Source of the DNA: Thamnidium elegans
Lineage: Eukaryota; Mucoromycota; Mucoromycetes; Mucorales; Mucoraceae
Direction: 5' to 3'
Assembly (NCBI GenBank): GCA_025201345.1
Contig: JAIXMG010000001.1
Location: forward strand, 2,294,001 to 2,358,000
DNA: 64,000 nucleotides
In this document: piece after piece, positions 24,100 to 36,911 of the stretch
Layout of the letters: each line of letters opens with the position of its first letter
How positions within the stretch are numbered: position 1 is the stretch's first letter
The notes under the pieces: generated by a model
What the model saw: the letters and a program-made list of their open reading frames with translations, nothing else
Told to the model about the DNA's origin: nothing
The model's database searches: none
Made by a program: the position numbers and the translations under genes

Positions 24100-24896
24100 A
24101 AAAGGCTGTTTATTATTGCTTTAATAATTACCAATACAAATATTATGAAATTTATTACGTGATTTATACATATATATTTTCTCAGTTTAAATACTTGAGA
24201 CAATACTTTTGCCAACATGAACCTTTTTTTGAGGCTTCTTCTTCAATTCCAGCCCAATTTTTTTTCGTTTTTTTTTTTTTGTTTGCTTCGTAAAAAGACA
24301 AGATTAACTAGAGATAAAAAATTATACTCTGTAATTAGATGATTATAATCGTATTTAATAGCATGCTTTTTAGTAACGCCTACAAAGTACGCCATAGCCT
24401 ATAAAAACATGCTGATAGTATTACAGAAGGCAACATTATTTCAATTGTAGATGAAGATATTATTACGGAAAATGCCGCAGAAATATCAGAAAATGGGGGG
24501 GGGAAGCACTTGGTTCTACTGTCAACTTACTTCAAAAATCAAGGGAAAAAATATTCAAAGTAGTAGTGTATTTCTCTTTACCAACAAATCACTACTGCTT
24601 TGTGTCTTTATGGATCTTTAGTTTATAATATTGTGAATATACTATCTGGATATTAAAAAAAAATTCTAACCATAGTGGTATTATATTGGATTCGTTCTCT
24701 CCAGAGACTACCAATAAGTTTTTACGAAGTTTATGCCTTACAAATCAGTGAACTTAGCACAACACCAGATTTATATCACGGATCACGCTGGGATTTAAAA
24801 AAAACCCCGTCAGAAGGGGCAGATGATGTTTCTCCTTTCTTTTTTCTTCTCCTATGAAAATAAATCTTTCTTTTTTTCTTTTTTTTTCCAGTTTCA
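24100..24896. other. Intergenic, no gene seen
   Basis: AT-rich spacer ending in a T/C-rich leader before the TAG1-like start. A 60-codon open frame at 24675-24857 has no family features and is not called. Confidence 0.4.
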
Positions 24897-27545
24897 ATGT
24901 CGTATAATAATGTAGGTGAAGGATCTTCTTCTGGATCTACTCGGCTTCCTTCAGAAACCCGAAAAGGAAAATACCCAGCAAATCAACACACACCGGAAGA
25001 AGCACCGCTTATTGTCTCTTCTTCGTTTTCTTCTTCCCAGCCATACGGTGCCATTGCAGCACATGATACCCAACCGCCATCCAGACCATCCCAAAAGACA
25101 TGTACATATATCATCATTCTCGCCACCGCTTGTACCGCGAGTTTCTTATTTATCTTACTCTGGCTAGCTCCTACCTTTGCCGAGCGTATTGTAAAACAAG
25201 ACGTGCAATTTACGTTCCAACAAGCTTCTATTCTCAATGTCTCTAAACACAAAGTCATTACGATGCATGTCATTGGCAGCATCGAATTAGATTCCAATAT
25301 ATTTCATTTGCAGCAAAAATTCAATAATATATTTGGTGCCATTGGTATTCAACAAACCGAGTTAAATGTATTTTATCAAAAGGCATCAGATTCTTTCTCG
25401 ATGGGGTCCATTGATTTACCGGCGCTTGATTTAAATCATGGCTCGGCTGTAACGGATTTTGATTTCGTGACGGATTTTTTAATTGATGATACAGATGCGT
25501 TGATGGAGTTTTGTAAAGATGCTGTGGTCGCTGAAACCGTACTGTGGAGAGTGGTGGGCCCGTTGTCTGTAAGTCTCGGGTGGTTACCTTGGAAATCAAA
25601 TGTCGTTCTAGATAAGACGGTTGCTATAGAAGGTACGCATAATAACTTTTTTTTTAAAAAAATTTCTTGGAGTGTAACAATTTTTTTTTAAAAAAAAGGC
25701 ATGAATGGGTTACAAAAAACGGACATGAAATCCATGCTATTTCCCGGTACACACCCATTAGGCGGTGTATCTCTTTCTGCGACAGTCGGTATATTCAACC
25801 CATCCAACGTATTAAGCCTAACACTAGGCGATATGGATTTCGGCATTTACTTACCAAGCTCCTCCGAAAAAGACGTCCCTATTGCCATTGTTCAAGCGAT
25901 CGATGCCGATTTACAAGGCCACCGCATGAATTATTTCAACGTAACAGGTCGTACACTACCTATTTCTAACACCAGTCAAGAGCTGATGGAAACATTTCTT
26001 ACGGGCTACTTGCACGGCAACACGACGATTGTTCATGTGCGTGGTAGTTTAATTGGACCGGACGATCAACCCAGCAAAAAACACGTTAGTTCAATTCCAC
26101 TTTGGCTTCGACAAGCACTGGAGCAAGTGGTTATCCGTGTACCTTTTCCAGGTGCCACCGAAACCGATTTAATTCAGTCCCTGCAATTGTCACACATCAA
26201 GATTGATTTTTCAAGCACAGGCAGTCCGTTGATTTCCGGTGACGCTGTTGCACTGCTTAAAAAGCCACAGGAGATGCAGTTTCACATGGACGTGACCGAG
26301 ATTGATCCGCTTGTGTACTTGTACTTGAACCAAGATTCTGAGCGTCCTTTTGCTACTATTCGATCCGATAAACCTTGTGCTGCTAAATCAGAGGATGGTA
26401 ACGGTATCGATCTACCCTTAGGTACAATGAAAGTCACGTCTCGCTTGTCTCGTGCGCCCTTCACTATTTTACCTGGTGGACAAAAGGATTTTGATGAATT
26501 TTTAAACAGAGTATTTAAACAAAAGAAGGGTAAAGTTTATATTCGAGGTACATCTGATGCAAAGGTAGAAAGCGCTTTTGGAAATTTAAGCATCCGTGAT
26601 TTGGAGTTTAATGGTGTGATTGAAACTCAGGGACTAGATGGTATGAAGCATCCAGCGCCCAAAGTAACATCCATGACGATTGTAAAAGGGTACGCAGATG
26701 CGCTTCATGCTCGAACAGTACTAAGCATTTATAGTCCATCAGATGTGCATATTAATTTGGGACAATTAAATATGGTCTTACTTTTCAACGGTCATTCGAT
26801 TGGTAACACAACTATTCCAGAATTATCACTCGCCCCAGGTGTTGATAACGAGCTAACCGTTTCTGCTTGGCTTTCTGGTAAAAATAAACATGTCATAGAC
26901 TTTATAGGTCAATATATCTCAAATGGTAATATTTTAAAGCCACAGTTACATTTTTTATTGTTTAAACTTTTTTTTTCTTCCTTTTTTGTAGGTATCAGTT
27001 CCAATAATAGCCTTATTCTCACTATATCAGGTCAACATCCAAATGCTAGTCCATCAAAATTCCTGAACAACTTTTTACAACATTTAACATTTGATGTAAA
27101 GGCACCAGAATTCATAGAACAACCCTTATTAGCTGATTGTCAAATGAATATTTTATCTTCGTCTGTCATTATGAGTTTAAGAAACCCGTTTCAAGGTGTA
27201 GATATGTCAATTACTAAAATCAATGCTACGGCTACGTATCAAATTTACGAACTTGGTAGATTAACTGCGGATTTTGAAGATGCGGGTGAAGGTTGGAGAG
27301 GCCCACTTTTATTACCTCCACCTGTCTGTGATCAACAAGATAGCTGTAAAAGTGTTGTTGTAGAGTCTGAAAAGATACCGATCAAAACTAAGAAATTAGG
27401 TTATGAAGCAGTTAAAAGGGCATTGGGTGGGTACATTGAAGTTTCGGTGGATAGTACAGTAGGCGTCATGATTGATGATTTTGTATTAGCTGATTTACAA
27501 TATCGACAAGATAATATTACAGCTAGAGTTAGCAAAGGATTTTAA
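24897..27545 (+). CDS. TAG1-like vacuolar membrane protein (DUF3712)
   Basis: Three exons (24897-25632, 25699-26925, 26992-27545) give 838 residues. A disordered N-terminal cytosolic part (about 65 residues) precedes one transmembrane helix ('YIIILATACTASFLFILLWL'). A long beta-rich lumenal region with repeated DUF3712-like segments follows ('GDMDFGIYLPSS', 'GQLNMVLLFNGHSIGNTTIP'). Architecture and length match fungal Tag1, a vacuolar membrane protein that in yeast helps terminate autophagy during prolonged starvation; the assignment rests on remembered family features. The first intron ends in a T10A8-G acceptor. The second is 66 nt with no stop in frame, so retention would add 22 residues. 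Confidence 0.72.
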
Positions 27546-28072
27546 AAATAAAGAGAGAAGTACGAAAAAATCAAATTTAGACGTTTGACACGTGTAGTTT
27601 ATTTTACGCCTCATGATTTAATACCCTTTTTTTTTTTATTGTTTGAAATGTTATTAGTTGTTGTATATTTAGTAGCGTTACTATAGTATAGTATAGTAAA
27701 TATTATATAAATTAAATACGTACCTTTTTTAAGCTCTTTAGTCATACTTTATATATTGGTTAGCGCAATCAAACTTTTACATTTAGTTCACATGGGAAGC
27801 AATATAGTAGATTCGTGTCACATCAAATTAAGTAACTTGTGAAAGAAAAGAGCAGAAATGCTAAAATTCCCCTTCCGCCGAGTTCCCCTGTTCGCACTCA
27901 TGTCTCTCTGTCTGTCTGTTTCTGTCTCTCGCTCTATATACTCCTTTTTAATTTTTTGGTACCATTAATATTACAATGTTACATTTTGTAACCCATTTAA
28001 AATAAATAAAAAAACCCCCTTTTTTTTCTCTTTTTCTTCTTTCTCAATCACACTTTCCTTTTTATTTTTCGT
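27546..28072. other. Intergenic, promoter of Mid2-like gene
   Basis: No gene. It contains a short 'tctctctctgtctgtctg' pyrimidine repeat at about 27900-27935 and a T/C-rich leader directly before 28073. Confidence 0.35.
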
Positions 28073-29095
28073 ATGCGTTTTTGGTTTCTTACAATTGTAG
28101 TTTTACTACTTGCGCAAGGAATTAGCGCACAATTTCTATGTGGATTATTCAGACCTTGTACTACACCTCCAGTTGAAGAACCACCCGCAGCTACTGCATC
28201 TAATAGCGCACTAACAACAGATGTTGCTAGTTCATCTGTTCCTTCTGTTGTGCCTTCCCCTACAAGTATTGTTAGTGTTCCTCCATCCTCTAGTGTTAAA
28301 CCATCAGCTCCTCCTTCCTCTGCTAGCATTACTCCTCCACCTGCTACTACATTATCCGATACATCTTCTAGTGCACTACCTACTGAAACCACACCCACCG
28401 CTACACCATCTGCTACACCTACACCTACACCCAAAGCCGACAACGATAAAGACGGTGGAAGTAACATTGGTGTTATTGTAGGATCCGTCTGTGGTTTTGT
28501 AGCTATTATCGGTGCAGGTTTCGCATACGCGTTCTTTTCTAAAACCAGAAGAAATAATAGAGATAAGCGTCTTTATACTGAAACGGGCAATTCATACCCA
28601 GACAATAGTTACCAACCCGATCATTTTAACGCTCGTCCTTCACCGGCCATTGCTGCATCTGCAGTAGCGGCAGCAGATCAAATTCATTCAGGTCATCAGT
28701 GGGATAACCAGCCTTATAATTATGGAAATGGAGCTCCTCAACCACCTATGGCTACAGTGACAAAACAACATGATGCTTATTATTCGACTGCACCTGTATC
28801 TCAGATGGGCTATTCCACTTCAGACACATATTACAGTAATAATAATCAACAGTATTATGATCCTAATGCTGGTGCTTATTATGACCCACAACAACATCAT
28901 TATGATCCTAATTATATTGATTCTCAAAAGCAGCAGCAACATGATTTGTATACTCAACAACAACAACAACATGATCCGTACCTTCAGAAACATCAATCTC
29001 CCGTTTTAAACCAAGCTACTATTGTTCCTACCAATAATGTATATTCCGCACCTCATAGTTATTCAAATGAAAATAATCCAAATTCTTACAGATAG
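28073..29095 (+). CDS. Mid2/WSC-like single-pass surface protein
   Basis: A single uninterrupted exon, 340 residues. A signal peptide (about 1-19) is followed by a short 'CGLFRPC' segment, a Ser/Thr/Pro stalk (about 30-120) and an acidic linker 'KADNDKDGG'. One transmembrane helix (about 131-155, 'IGVIVGSVCGFVAIIGAGFAYAFF') has a basic stop-transfer 'KTRRNNRDKR'. The cytosolic tail is rich in Gln, Asn and Tyr with repeated 'YYDP'/'HYDP' and Gln runs. The layout matches fungal wall-stress sensors and mucin-like anchors (Mid2/Wsc type), but no WSC cysteine domain is visible, so a sensor role is inference. C-rich codons suggest good expression. Confidence 0.7.
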   Translation: MRFWFLTIVVLLLAQGISAQFLCGLFRPCTTPPVEEPPAATASNSALTTDVASSSVPSVVPSPTSIVSVPPSSSVKPSAPPSSASITPPPATTLSDTSSSALPTETTPTATPSATPTPTPKADNDKDGGSNIGVIVGSVCGFVAIIGAGFAYAFFSKTRRNNRDKRLYTETGNSYPDNSYQPDHFNARPSPAIAASAVAAADQIHSGHQWDNQPYNYGNGAPQPPMATVTKQHDAYYSTAPVSQMGYSTSDTYYSNNNQQYYDPNAGAYYDPQQHHYDPNYIDSQKQQQHDLYTQQQQQHDPYLQKHQSPVLNQATIVPTNNVYSAPHSYSNENNPNSYR

Positions 29096-29422
29096 ACTTT
29101 TATTTTTATTTTATTTTTGAATACTGTATACATTTTTTTGCTCTCTTTCTCTCCCTTTCTCTCCTATATACTACACTATTTTTCTTATTATTTACATTTA
29201 TATACTTTTTTTTTTCTCCCGCGCCTCCCTCTCTTTTTTTTTTATTTTTTAATACTTACTAACTATTTTACCCTATTATCCTCCCTCCAAAAAAAGAAAA
29301 AGAGAACTACAAGAATTTTCCGTACCACTCATTTTTTTTTTTTATACACACACAATAAAAAAAACTTATTCGTTACACACTTGAAAAAGAAAAATGCACC
29401 TTTTTTATTGACGTTTAAAATT

Positions 29423-30233
29423 TTACATGATAACACATTGATCGTTAGACATCTTATCAGTAAACCTATCGAGCCAGGAAAGATCGCCAGTACCTCTACC
29501 AAATTCAACATACAGACAGCCAGGGTTAGGAATATTGGGTTGACAACTTACATTATACTTCTTTACCAACTCGATAATAGCTGGTTTTAATTTAGCGATT
29601 TGGTTTGGACTGTGTAAGCCTTTACCGACAATAATCGTTAAATCGTTTTCACCCGCTTGTTGGCAGCATTTAATTGCTTCTTCAACCTTTTGTGAAGCTT
29701 CCTTTACGTACAATCCATGTAAATCAATTTCGTTACGCGGGCGCCCTTGGTTTTTTACTATCATCAGGACGATAAATAAATAAATATACATGTAAAAAGG
29801 GAAATTATCTAATAAGTTTCAATTTACCTGCGTAAATATGATTACAAGCTCTTTGATTGAGTTGTTTCATCAAGTTGTCATGATAGTGTCCCTGATTTGA
29901 CAACTCCTTGGCTAACAGAGAAAAAAATTAGATACCTAGCAACAACAAAAAAATATCCTGATTCTCACCTCTGGCTCCGTTTCCGCTATTGTAAGCTTCT
30001 TGACTTTCAGCATAACAAGCATTTCGCTTTTGAGCTTCTTCACCTGCTTGACGACGTAATGAAGCATACTCATCGTCATCGTCGACATCGGCAGAAGGGT
30101 GATAAGTAGAAGAAGGTTGAGGATAATGTTGTTGTTGGTGGTTTCCTTGTTGTTCGTCGGTGATTGTCTTATAAATTTTAATTCCTTCCTTAAGAACGTG
30201 CTTAGCACTATCCATAGACTGCGAGTTACCCAT
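29423..30233 (-). CDS. DUF1771-Smr domain protein with lipidation motifs
   Basis: Three exons on the minus strand, starting at 30233. The N-terminus 'MGNSQSMDSAK' fits an N-myristoylation signal (Gly2, Ser6). Then come an acidic segment, a DUF1771-like helical region ('YASLRRQAGEEAQKR', 'AKELSNQGHYHDNLMKQ') and an Smr domain with 'IDLHGLYVKEA' and 'IIVGKGLHS'. The protein ends 'NDQCVIM', a classical CAAX box with Met favouring farnesylation. Smr domains are nucleases or nucleic-acid binders in several families. Lipid motifs at both ends suggest membrane tethering. The intron donors are GTGAGA (29967 region) and GTAAAT (about 29830). Confidence 0.82.
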
Positions 30234-30530
30234 TTTTTTTCAAGTAAAAAAAAAGTATCTTTGAAACACAAAAAAAAAAGGGAAAAGAGAAAAGAGATTT
30301 AATTTTAAAATGGCATTTTAAATATATAAATAATTTAAAGCTTATTTTTTTTTAAGGATAAACATTGCATTTTTTTATCTGGCAGCTTGAACAATGGGAT
30401 TTTATTAAGTTTTAAATACTCGTAATAAGCATAAATTGACCAATTTTGGTCACTTTTTTTTTTTTTTTAAATAAAAGCCGTTTTTATTTATTTATTTCTC
30501 CTTTTATTTTTTTTCTCTTTTGTAAATTCA

Positions 30531-31380
30531 ATGGCAAAATCCGATATATTTAATTTAAAGAAGCAATTGGTAGTATATGGTGCTAACCACAATAACAAGA
30601 TTAATGTAGCTATTCATATGGTATTTGTACCTGCCATTTTCTGGACAGGTAAAAAAAAACTCTACTTAAAAAAAAAAGCATATTTTACTTTTTATACTAA
30701 CGCATAAACATTCGTAGCTTTGGTATTCACTGCCAATACAGGCCCACTATTCAATGTCAAAAATAAGTTTTTATCTGCTTTTGGTCCAAACCTTTCGTTC
30801 TTTACTGTACTCTCTTATTTAGTTTATTATGCTATTTTGGACCCCATTGCAGCAGTAAGTTTTTTTTTTTTATATTTAAATCTCTTCATTCGTCATGCTA
30901 ATGAATAAAAACAGTCTATTGCTTCTCCTTTTCTTTTAGGTATGAGTTACTCTGCTACTTCCTTTTTACAGAATACTCCAAATGCAAATAGAACAGCTAT
31001 TATTCTCCATATTACTTCTTGGATTTTCCAATTCCTTGGTCACGGTTTAGCTGAAAAGAGAAGTCCAAAGTTACTCGATAACGCCGTACAAGGTAATAAA
31101 TTACTTTTTTTTATACCATTTTTTTTTAATCACCCTTCTTTTTTTTTAAAAAAAAAAGCACTTGTATCTGCACCTTATTTTGTATTTTTTGAAGCTTTAT
31201 TTTTCCTTGGTTATCGCCCTAAATTACACAAGGAAGTTATGATTGATATCGAAAAAGATATTGCTGAATTCAAAGCGAGTATGTATTTTTGCCTTTTTGT
31301 AAATTACCTTTTTTCACTAAATAAATAAATTTGTAGAAAAAGCGGCACGTGTAGGTGAAACTCGATACGGATCACTTTAA
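30531..31380 (+). CDS. MPO1: MPO1-like 2-hydroxy fatty acid dioxygenase (DUF962)
   Basis: Five exons (30531-30648, 30718-30854, 30915-31092, 31159-31278, 31337-31380) give 198 residues. 'YGANHNNKINVAIHMVFVP', 'QFLGHGLAEKRSPKLLDN' and several hydrophobic helices match the DUF962/Mpo1 family; the conserved His residues bind iron. Yeast Mpo1 performs alpha-oxidation of 2-hydroxypalmitate in phytosphingosine breakdown at the ER. The third exon uses the acceptor before 'TCTATTGC', because the later TTTTAG gives an immediate frame problem. The fourth intron ends T10A10-G. It lies about 640 bp upstream of the RICTOR gene, in the same direction. Confidence 0.88.
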
Positions 31381-31853
31381 ATGCTTGTGATCAGCTTATT
31401 CGGGAATTACTTGCTTAAAATAATGCAAGAAATAAACTTCTTACAAAGTACAAGTATAATGTGTACCTGTTTTTTATCAAAGCTTCCCTTTGAGTTTTTT
31501 TCTTTTTTTTTTCAAAGTACGTTTTTAATGGATAAAAATTACTAAATGGAATATTAAACGGGAAACACTGCAGTTGATGACTCTTTTATCACTTTTTGCA
31601 GTAAGTCTCAGTTAAAGTTCCAAGAAGGCATAATACCCGGGATCAAATAAACACGCACGTTTGATAAGATCAACTGTCATGTCTCGACCCGTCAACAAGG
31701 GTATCTGCTAATTTTAAAATGAATTCTCATTAAACTATCCGTATGTATTAAAAACAGGGTGAACTAAATAGTGCTACTGTCCCTCTTTTTTTTACACGTG
31801 ATCTTGAACAATTGTTGATATTTGTTTCAAACTCCCAGCTCTACTTTACCTCT

Positions 31854-31857
31854 TCTC

Positions 31858-31877
<20 letters not shown>
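31854..31877 (+). repeat. (CT)n microsatellite in the RICTOR leader
   Basis: A CT dinucleotide run followed by T-rich sequence, 140-160 bp upstream of the RICTOR start, probably in its promoter or 5' leader. Confidence 0.6.
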
Positions 31878-31893
<16 letters not shown>

Positions 31894-32016
31894 TTACCAA
31901 GGAAAAAAAAGAGTTTTTGAGTAGCGTGTGAGTGAGAATTTGTAATTCGTGTGAGTTCGTGTACATAATATATAAAAAAAAATTACATCTAAAATACCAA
32001 AAGAAGAAGAAAGCAA

Positions 32017-35000
32017 ATGGGACCTTCACCTTCATTAACAGTTCCACTATCATCATCACAAAAATCCATTGGCAATGAAAGCATATCAACTACACCAACA
32101 ACTAATTTACCTTCCTCATTACCTACACATGCTTTTAAACAACCATTATCCATGGCGCAAGAGGTAAATTCATATAATATACTCTTTTTTTAAGAAACAC
32201 TTTTTTTTTATTTGCATACAAAAAAAAATAAAAAACACGTTTTTTTGATGTGTTTATATATATCAAACTTAGTTGGAAGAATTACTTTTAAAACTTGATA
32301 AGGAAACAAAAATGAAGTCTGGTGTAGAGAATATGCTAGAAGTGTATTTTAAAGATAAAAAGCGAACAAAAGATTTGGAACTTCAATTGGAATCGTACAA
32401 TACTTGTATTGATAAAACAACAAAAAGAATTGAATATATTAGAACAAACGCTGGTACATATATAAATCTTTTTTTTTTTTTTTTTATCCTTACCAGTTCT
32501 CATTTAACTTTTATATATATATATTTATATAATTATATATAGGAAGTAATATTATCGAAGTCGCCAAACTATTAAAAGCTTATAAATATACCGGTACAAG
32601 TTTTTCAGACGCCATCACCCCTTCTACTTTAGCCCAATCACGTTCAAAGCTAAGGTCAAATAACGGGCCTTCCAAGGGTAAACAAAAGGCTTCTCTAGAG
32701 AATGTATCTTATCCTGATGATGGTAATGCTGCTACAAAAAAAAAAAAAAAAAACTCTTAACCAAATACTTATCTCCTCCCAAAAAAAAATATTAGATGCT
32801 TGGCCTATTGGAAAGAGATTAGATCACATTATACAATTCTTGGAAATGGACGAATGGAAACAAGTTAGTAATCCCAACAGTATTGTAAAAGAGTCCAAGC
32901 TGGAAAAACTAGAAACTTTGATTAGAATATTAAAAAACGCAACTGGTATTGATGCATATTGTCCAAAGCAAAAATTAATTATATGGTAAAACTTGGCAAT
33001 ATTATTTCTTTTTGAATTGTGTTTTTAATATGTTGTATTAGTTTACGTCAATGTATCATCAGTCCAAATCGAGAAATTAGAATCATGGCGTTACGTGCAC
33101 TAAGGTTACTTGTGGAAGGTCCAAGCGATGTAGAAATCATGATGATCCACCAACTTGATATATTCAGTACCAGGTACAATTTTTTTTTTTTTTTTTTTTT
33201 TTTTACCTATCAATAATTCTCATCCCTTTTTTTTAAACAAAAAAAAAAATAGAGCATTAGCCCGTGATCCAGAAGGTTACGAGCCAGAAAGAGAACAAAC
33301 ACTAAAACTTATCCGATCATTTATCGAATACGGCGGAGTAAAATACATCAACCAAGGCATCGTACGAGCCATTGTCGCCATCGCCGAGCAACCCGACTGT
33401 AAATTACGAAACATTGCTTTGGAGACGCTTGCCGAACTCACCATCCTTGACGTCGCCTTGACCGTGCGATCAGGCGGCCTCCGGGTCCTCATCCAAGCCC
33501 TGATCGACGGCCAACCGGGCATATCACAAGTTTTAATCCAGTCTGTTTTGTACGTACTTGATTCTCCAGAGAAGCGATCCTACCTTCGTCCTGGCGTCGA
33601 GCTCGAGACCATCATTGCCCCATTTACAGAAACAAGCAAAGGTGTCAATTACGAAGAGAGGTTAAACAACAGTGCAAAGATGGTCACTACCCTAATCAAA
33701 AGTTGGGCAGGTATATTTTACATGAGCGCAAACCATATGCGTGCGGCGAGATCGGTTGTACAGGCCTTACGTATGCCGTTACCCGAGACCCAAAAGATGG
33801 CCTTGGACATGTTCTTTGACGTATTCCGTGTGAAATTACCTAAAGACCATCACGGCTTTTTATCAGGCAGACAGCACACAGTTCAAATCGCTCCAACCCC
33901 AAGCTCCGGTTCAGAAAAGGTGCCTACGCGATCTGGTCCTACCTCTGTCTTGAACAGCGTGGTCATGTCGAATTTAATGACGGCTGGTGGTATTAGTCCG
34001 GACGCCTATGCACGCTCCACGCTTTGTTACGGAACCACGACAGCCAGTAATGCCGAGAGACTCAAGATGCTGGACCATCATCTCAGTATTATCATTATTA
34101 TATTTATTGAATCTGATATCCTGATGGCCTTAATCGATATGGTAAAGTCAGACGATATCTACATGTCGCGCAAAGCGACTTTGCTTATTGGTGAAATCCT
34201 TCAACTCTCGACTCGTTTACTGCCCATCTTGATGGCCATCCAAGTTCAATCCCTACCCAAATTATTTTCACTGGCTTCGAATTTTGACGATGAACAGGTT
34301 CGACATAACGCAACAGCTGCACTTGCACATATCGACCGGTTAACACGAGCTAGAACAAGGCACGCTACATCCAACACAACCTCGACACTTGCGACGTATA
34401 AAGGTGGTGAACGTATCCTGAACAACGCAACTTCAACACGAACACAAGAAAAAGTCCACGAAGTGAAACTAAAAATTGGCTATGCTATTGACGATACACA
34501 TTTTCGACAGCTTTTACTAGATACACAAGTATTAAATACAAAAGATTTTACTAAATGGAATTGGGATAGTATTATTGAACTCTTGCAAGGCCCACTGCTA
34601 AACCCAAGAAGATTAGAAGAAGCTATGCGTGGAAGGAAATTTATCAAACGATTATTAGCTTTTTACAGGCCGTTTAAGCATCAGTTTTCAGATATGAATG
34701 CAACGAAAGGTACCATCAGCAGGTACGTCAAGACAGGTTGTACATTAGTGTCCACTTTACTTTCCAATGCAGACGGTGTACGTTACCTAAACGAAAATAA
34801 ATTGTTGGGTGATATAGCTGAAGCATTTAATGAACTGGATCCACTCATGTTAAACGGAGACCCCGAAACTGAATCCATCTTTTCAAAGGAACGTATGGAA
34901 AGCACACTTACCTGCGGCTATTTCGCTCTGCTAGGCACGCTCTCCAAGTTCAAAGAAGGTGTGCGTATCTTGGAAAAGTTTAAAATCTTTAGTTGCTTCT

Positions 35001-36692
35001 ACCAAATCTCGGAACTAAAGAATAGAACAGATCTCAAGGTGGCAATGATTACCAATTTGGATTATACTTTGGACGGCCATCCACGTGTTTTGCTCTCAAA
35101 AATTATGACCTCAGGTTATAACCCCATTCGACTGTTTGCTACGCAGCACATTGGTGTCATTATGCGACAATCAGAAGCAGAGTTTAATGATTGGGTGATC
35201 CGGTTATTGGTAACTCAATTGTACGATACCCATATGGATGTATGTCAAACCGCCGTGACTTTATTGGATGAAGCCTGTGAAAAGCAAGCCAATCTGGAAC
35301 TGTTGGTCAAGTGCAGACCTAGTTTAGGTCATTTAGGGGAAATTGGTAACCCATTGCTATTAAGGTTTTTATCCACATCGACTGGATTTTGTTACTTGAA
35401 CGCGTTGGGCTATGTACAAAAGGAAATGGATGACTGGTTTGAGCGAGGAAACCAAAATTATGTTACGCAATTGGAGCTTTCGCTGGCGAGAGCATTAGTC
35501 AACACACCGGAAAAGAAATCTGTGAATCCGTTTGAAGAAAGACTGGATAGTGAAAATGATTTTGAGGCGTTGCAACCAGGAGATGGGTTAACACCTCCTC
35601 ATTTTTACGGTGAATTAACAAAGACAGAAGAAGGGTGTCACTTGCTAAGAGAAAAAGGACACTTTAAATTATTTGCCAACTTCGTACGTAATTTTCCTGT
35701 AGAAAATCATGCAGAAGCAGAAGAATCGTTGGGTCAATTAAAAGCTGTATTATGGGCTTTAGGTAATATTGGAGCTACTAAAAACGGTTTACCTTTTCTT
35801 GAAGAAGAAGATATTGTCAAAGATATTATCAATTTAGCTGAATGCAGTGATATTCTATCTTTAAAAGGGTGAGTTGATTGATTATACTTTTTACATAATA
35901 ATTAAACTAATATATTAAAATTTTAGAACTTGTTACTATGTACTCGGTTTAATTGCTAAAACTCAACAAGGTGTTGAATTGCTTGGTGAAATAGGTTGGG
36001 AAAGTGTGGTTTCACCAAATGGAGAACCAGAAGGACTATGCGTTCCTTTAAATCTTTCTAGATTTTTAACAGTAAGTTTTTCTTAAATATGCTAGGATTG
36101 TGTGTGTGTGTGTGTGTACATCTTTTTTACATCTTTTTTTCATCTAAAATAGATTCGGAATTGGAAATATAAGGCCGCATTATCCGCACCACCCATTCTA
36201 CCAAGATCTGCTACAATTGATTCAATTGGTGCAGATATATTAAAGAACATTGGTGACATGAGTAACCATATATTAGCTAACGAAGCGTCAAAGAATTTAG
36301 CAAAGTAAGACATTAATGAGCACAAAAAAAGAAGTTACAGTATGACTAACTTTTTTTCTAGACTAAAACAAGTTTACCCAGAATCATTTAAAAGAGTTGA
36401 TTTATACTATTCAGTATGTCAATTGTTAGGCAGTTACCATTTTAGGTCACCCGTACGTAAATATGTCTTGGAGATATTTGACATGAGATTTACAACAGAA
36501 TTATTACAAGAGCTAGATCAAATATCAGCGACGACAACACCTTGTATTGCTTTTACAACTACTTCTAATAACGAAAAAGCTATTTTATCAAATACGACCA
36601 ATTCAACTTCTGTTATTCCCAATCCAAGTGATAGTATACCTAAAGAAAAATTAGAGCCAAAGCAAGTAAAATTAGGTTTTCATATTCGATAA
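32017..36692 (+). CDS. RICTOR/STE16/TSC11 subunit of TORC2
   Basis: Nine exons (32017-32163, 32273-32453, 32543-32722, 32796-32985, 33042-33173, 33253-35868, 35927-36071, 36153-36304, 36362-36692) total 4074 nt, 1357 residues. The N-terminus is disordered, then an HR1-like coiled coil ('LEELLLKLDKETKMKSGVEN'). The ARM-type RICTOR N-domain includes 'ARDPEGYEPEREQTLKLIRS', followed by the middle and C-terminal domains, including 'GTCYYVLGLIAKTQQGVELL' across the exon 6/7 junction. Family role: scaffold of TOR complex 2, controlling AGC kinases, actin and sphingolipid homeostasis. The 2.6-kb exon 6 has noticeably higher GC than its surroundings. No RICTOR phosphorylation-site extension like that of animals is seen. 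Confidence 0.92.
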
Positions 36693-36818
36693 TCTTATAA
36701 AAAAAAATTCCCCCCTCATCATGCTGATGATTGAACCATCTTTATAAAATTTGATTGGTTAAAACTCATTTAGTACACCTAACCCCCATCTTTTTTTTTT
36801 TTTTTTTTTTTTTTTTTG

Positions 36819-36828
36819 TATATATAAA
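36819..36828 (+). promoter_or_regulatory. TATA-like element before cystathionine beta-lyase
   Basis: TATATATAAA-type sequence after a T-run of over 25, about 85 bp upstream of the ATG at 36912, in a 220-bp intergenic region that must hold the promoter. Confidence 0.4.
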
Positions 36829-36911
36829 CAGTTTTTTTTTTTAACCATGGAAACAAGTTTCACCTTTCTTTTTTCTTTCTTTTTATTTCAAAATATATAT
36901 ATATATACAGT

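Noticed and set aside
24675..24857. 60-codon frame before the TAG1-like gene
   Set aside because: It ends in the T-rich leader of that gene and shows no domain or signal.
33277..33522. Minus-strand frame within the RICTOR exon
   Set aside because: Antisense shadow of a GC-richer conserved exon.
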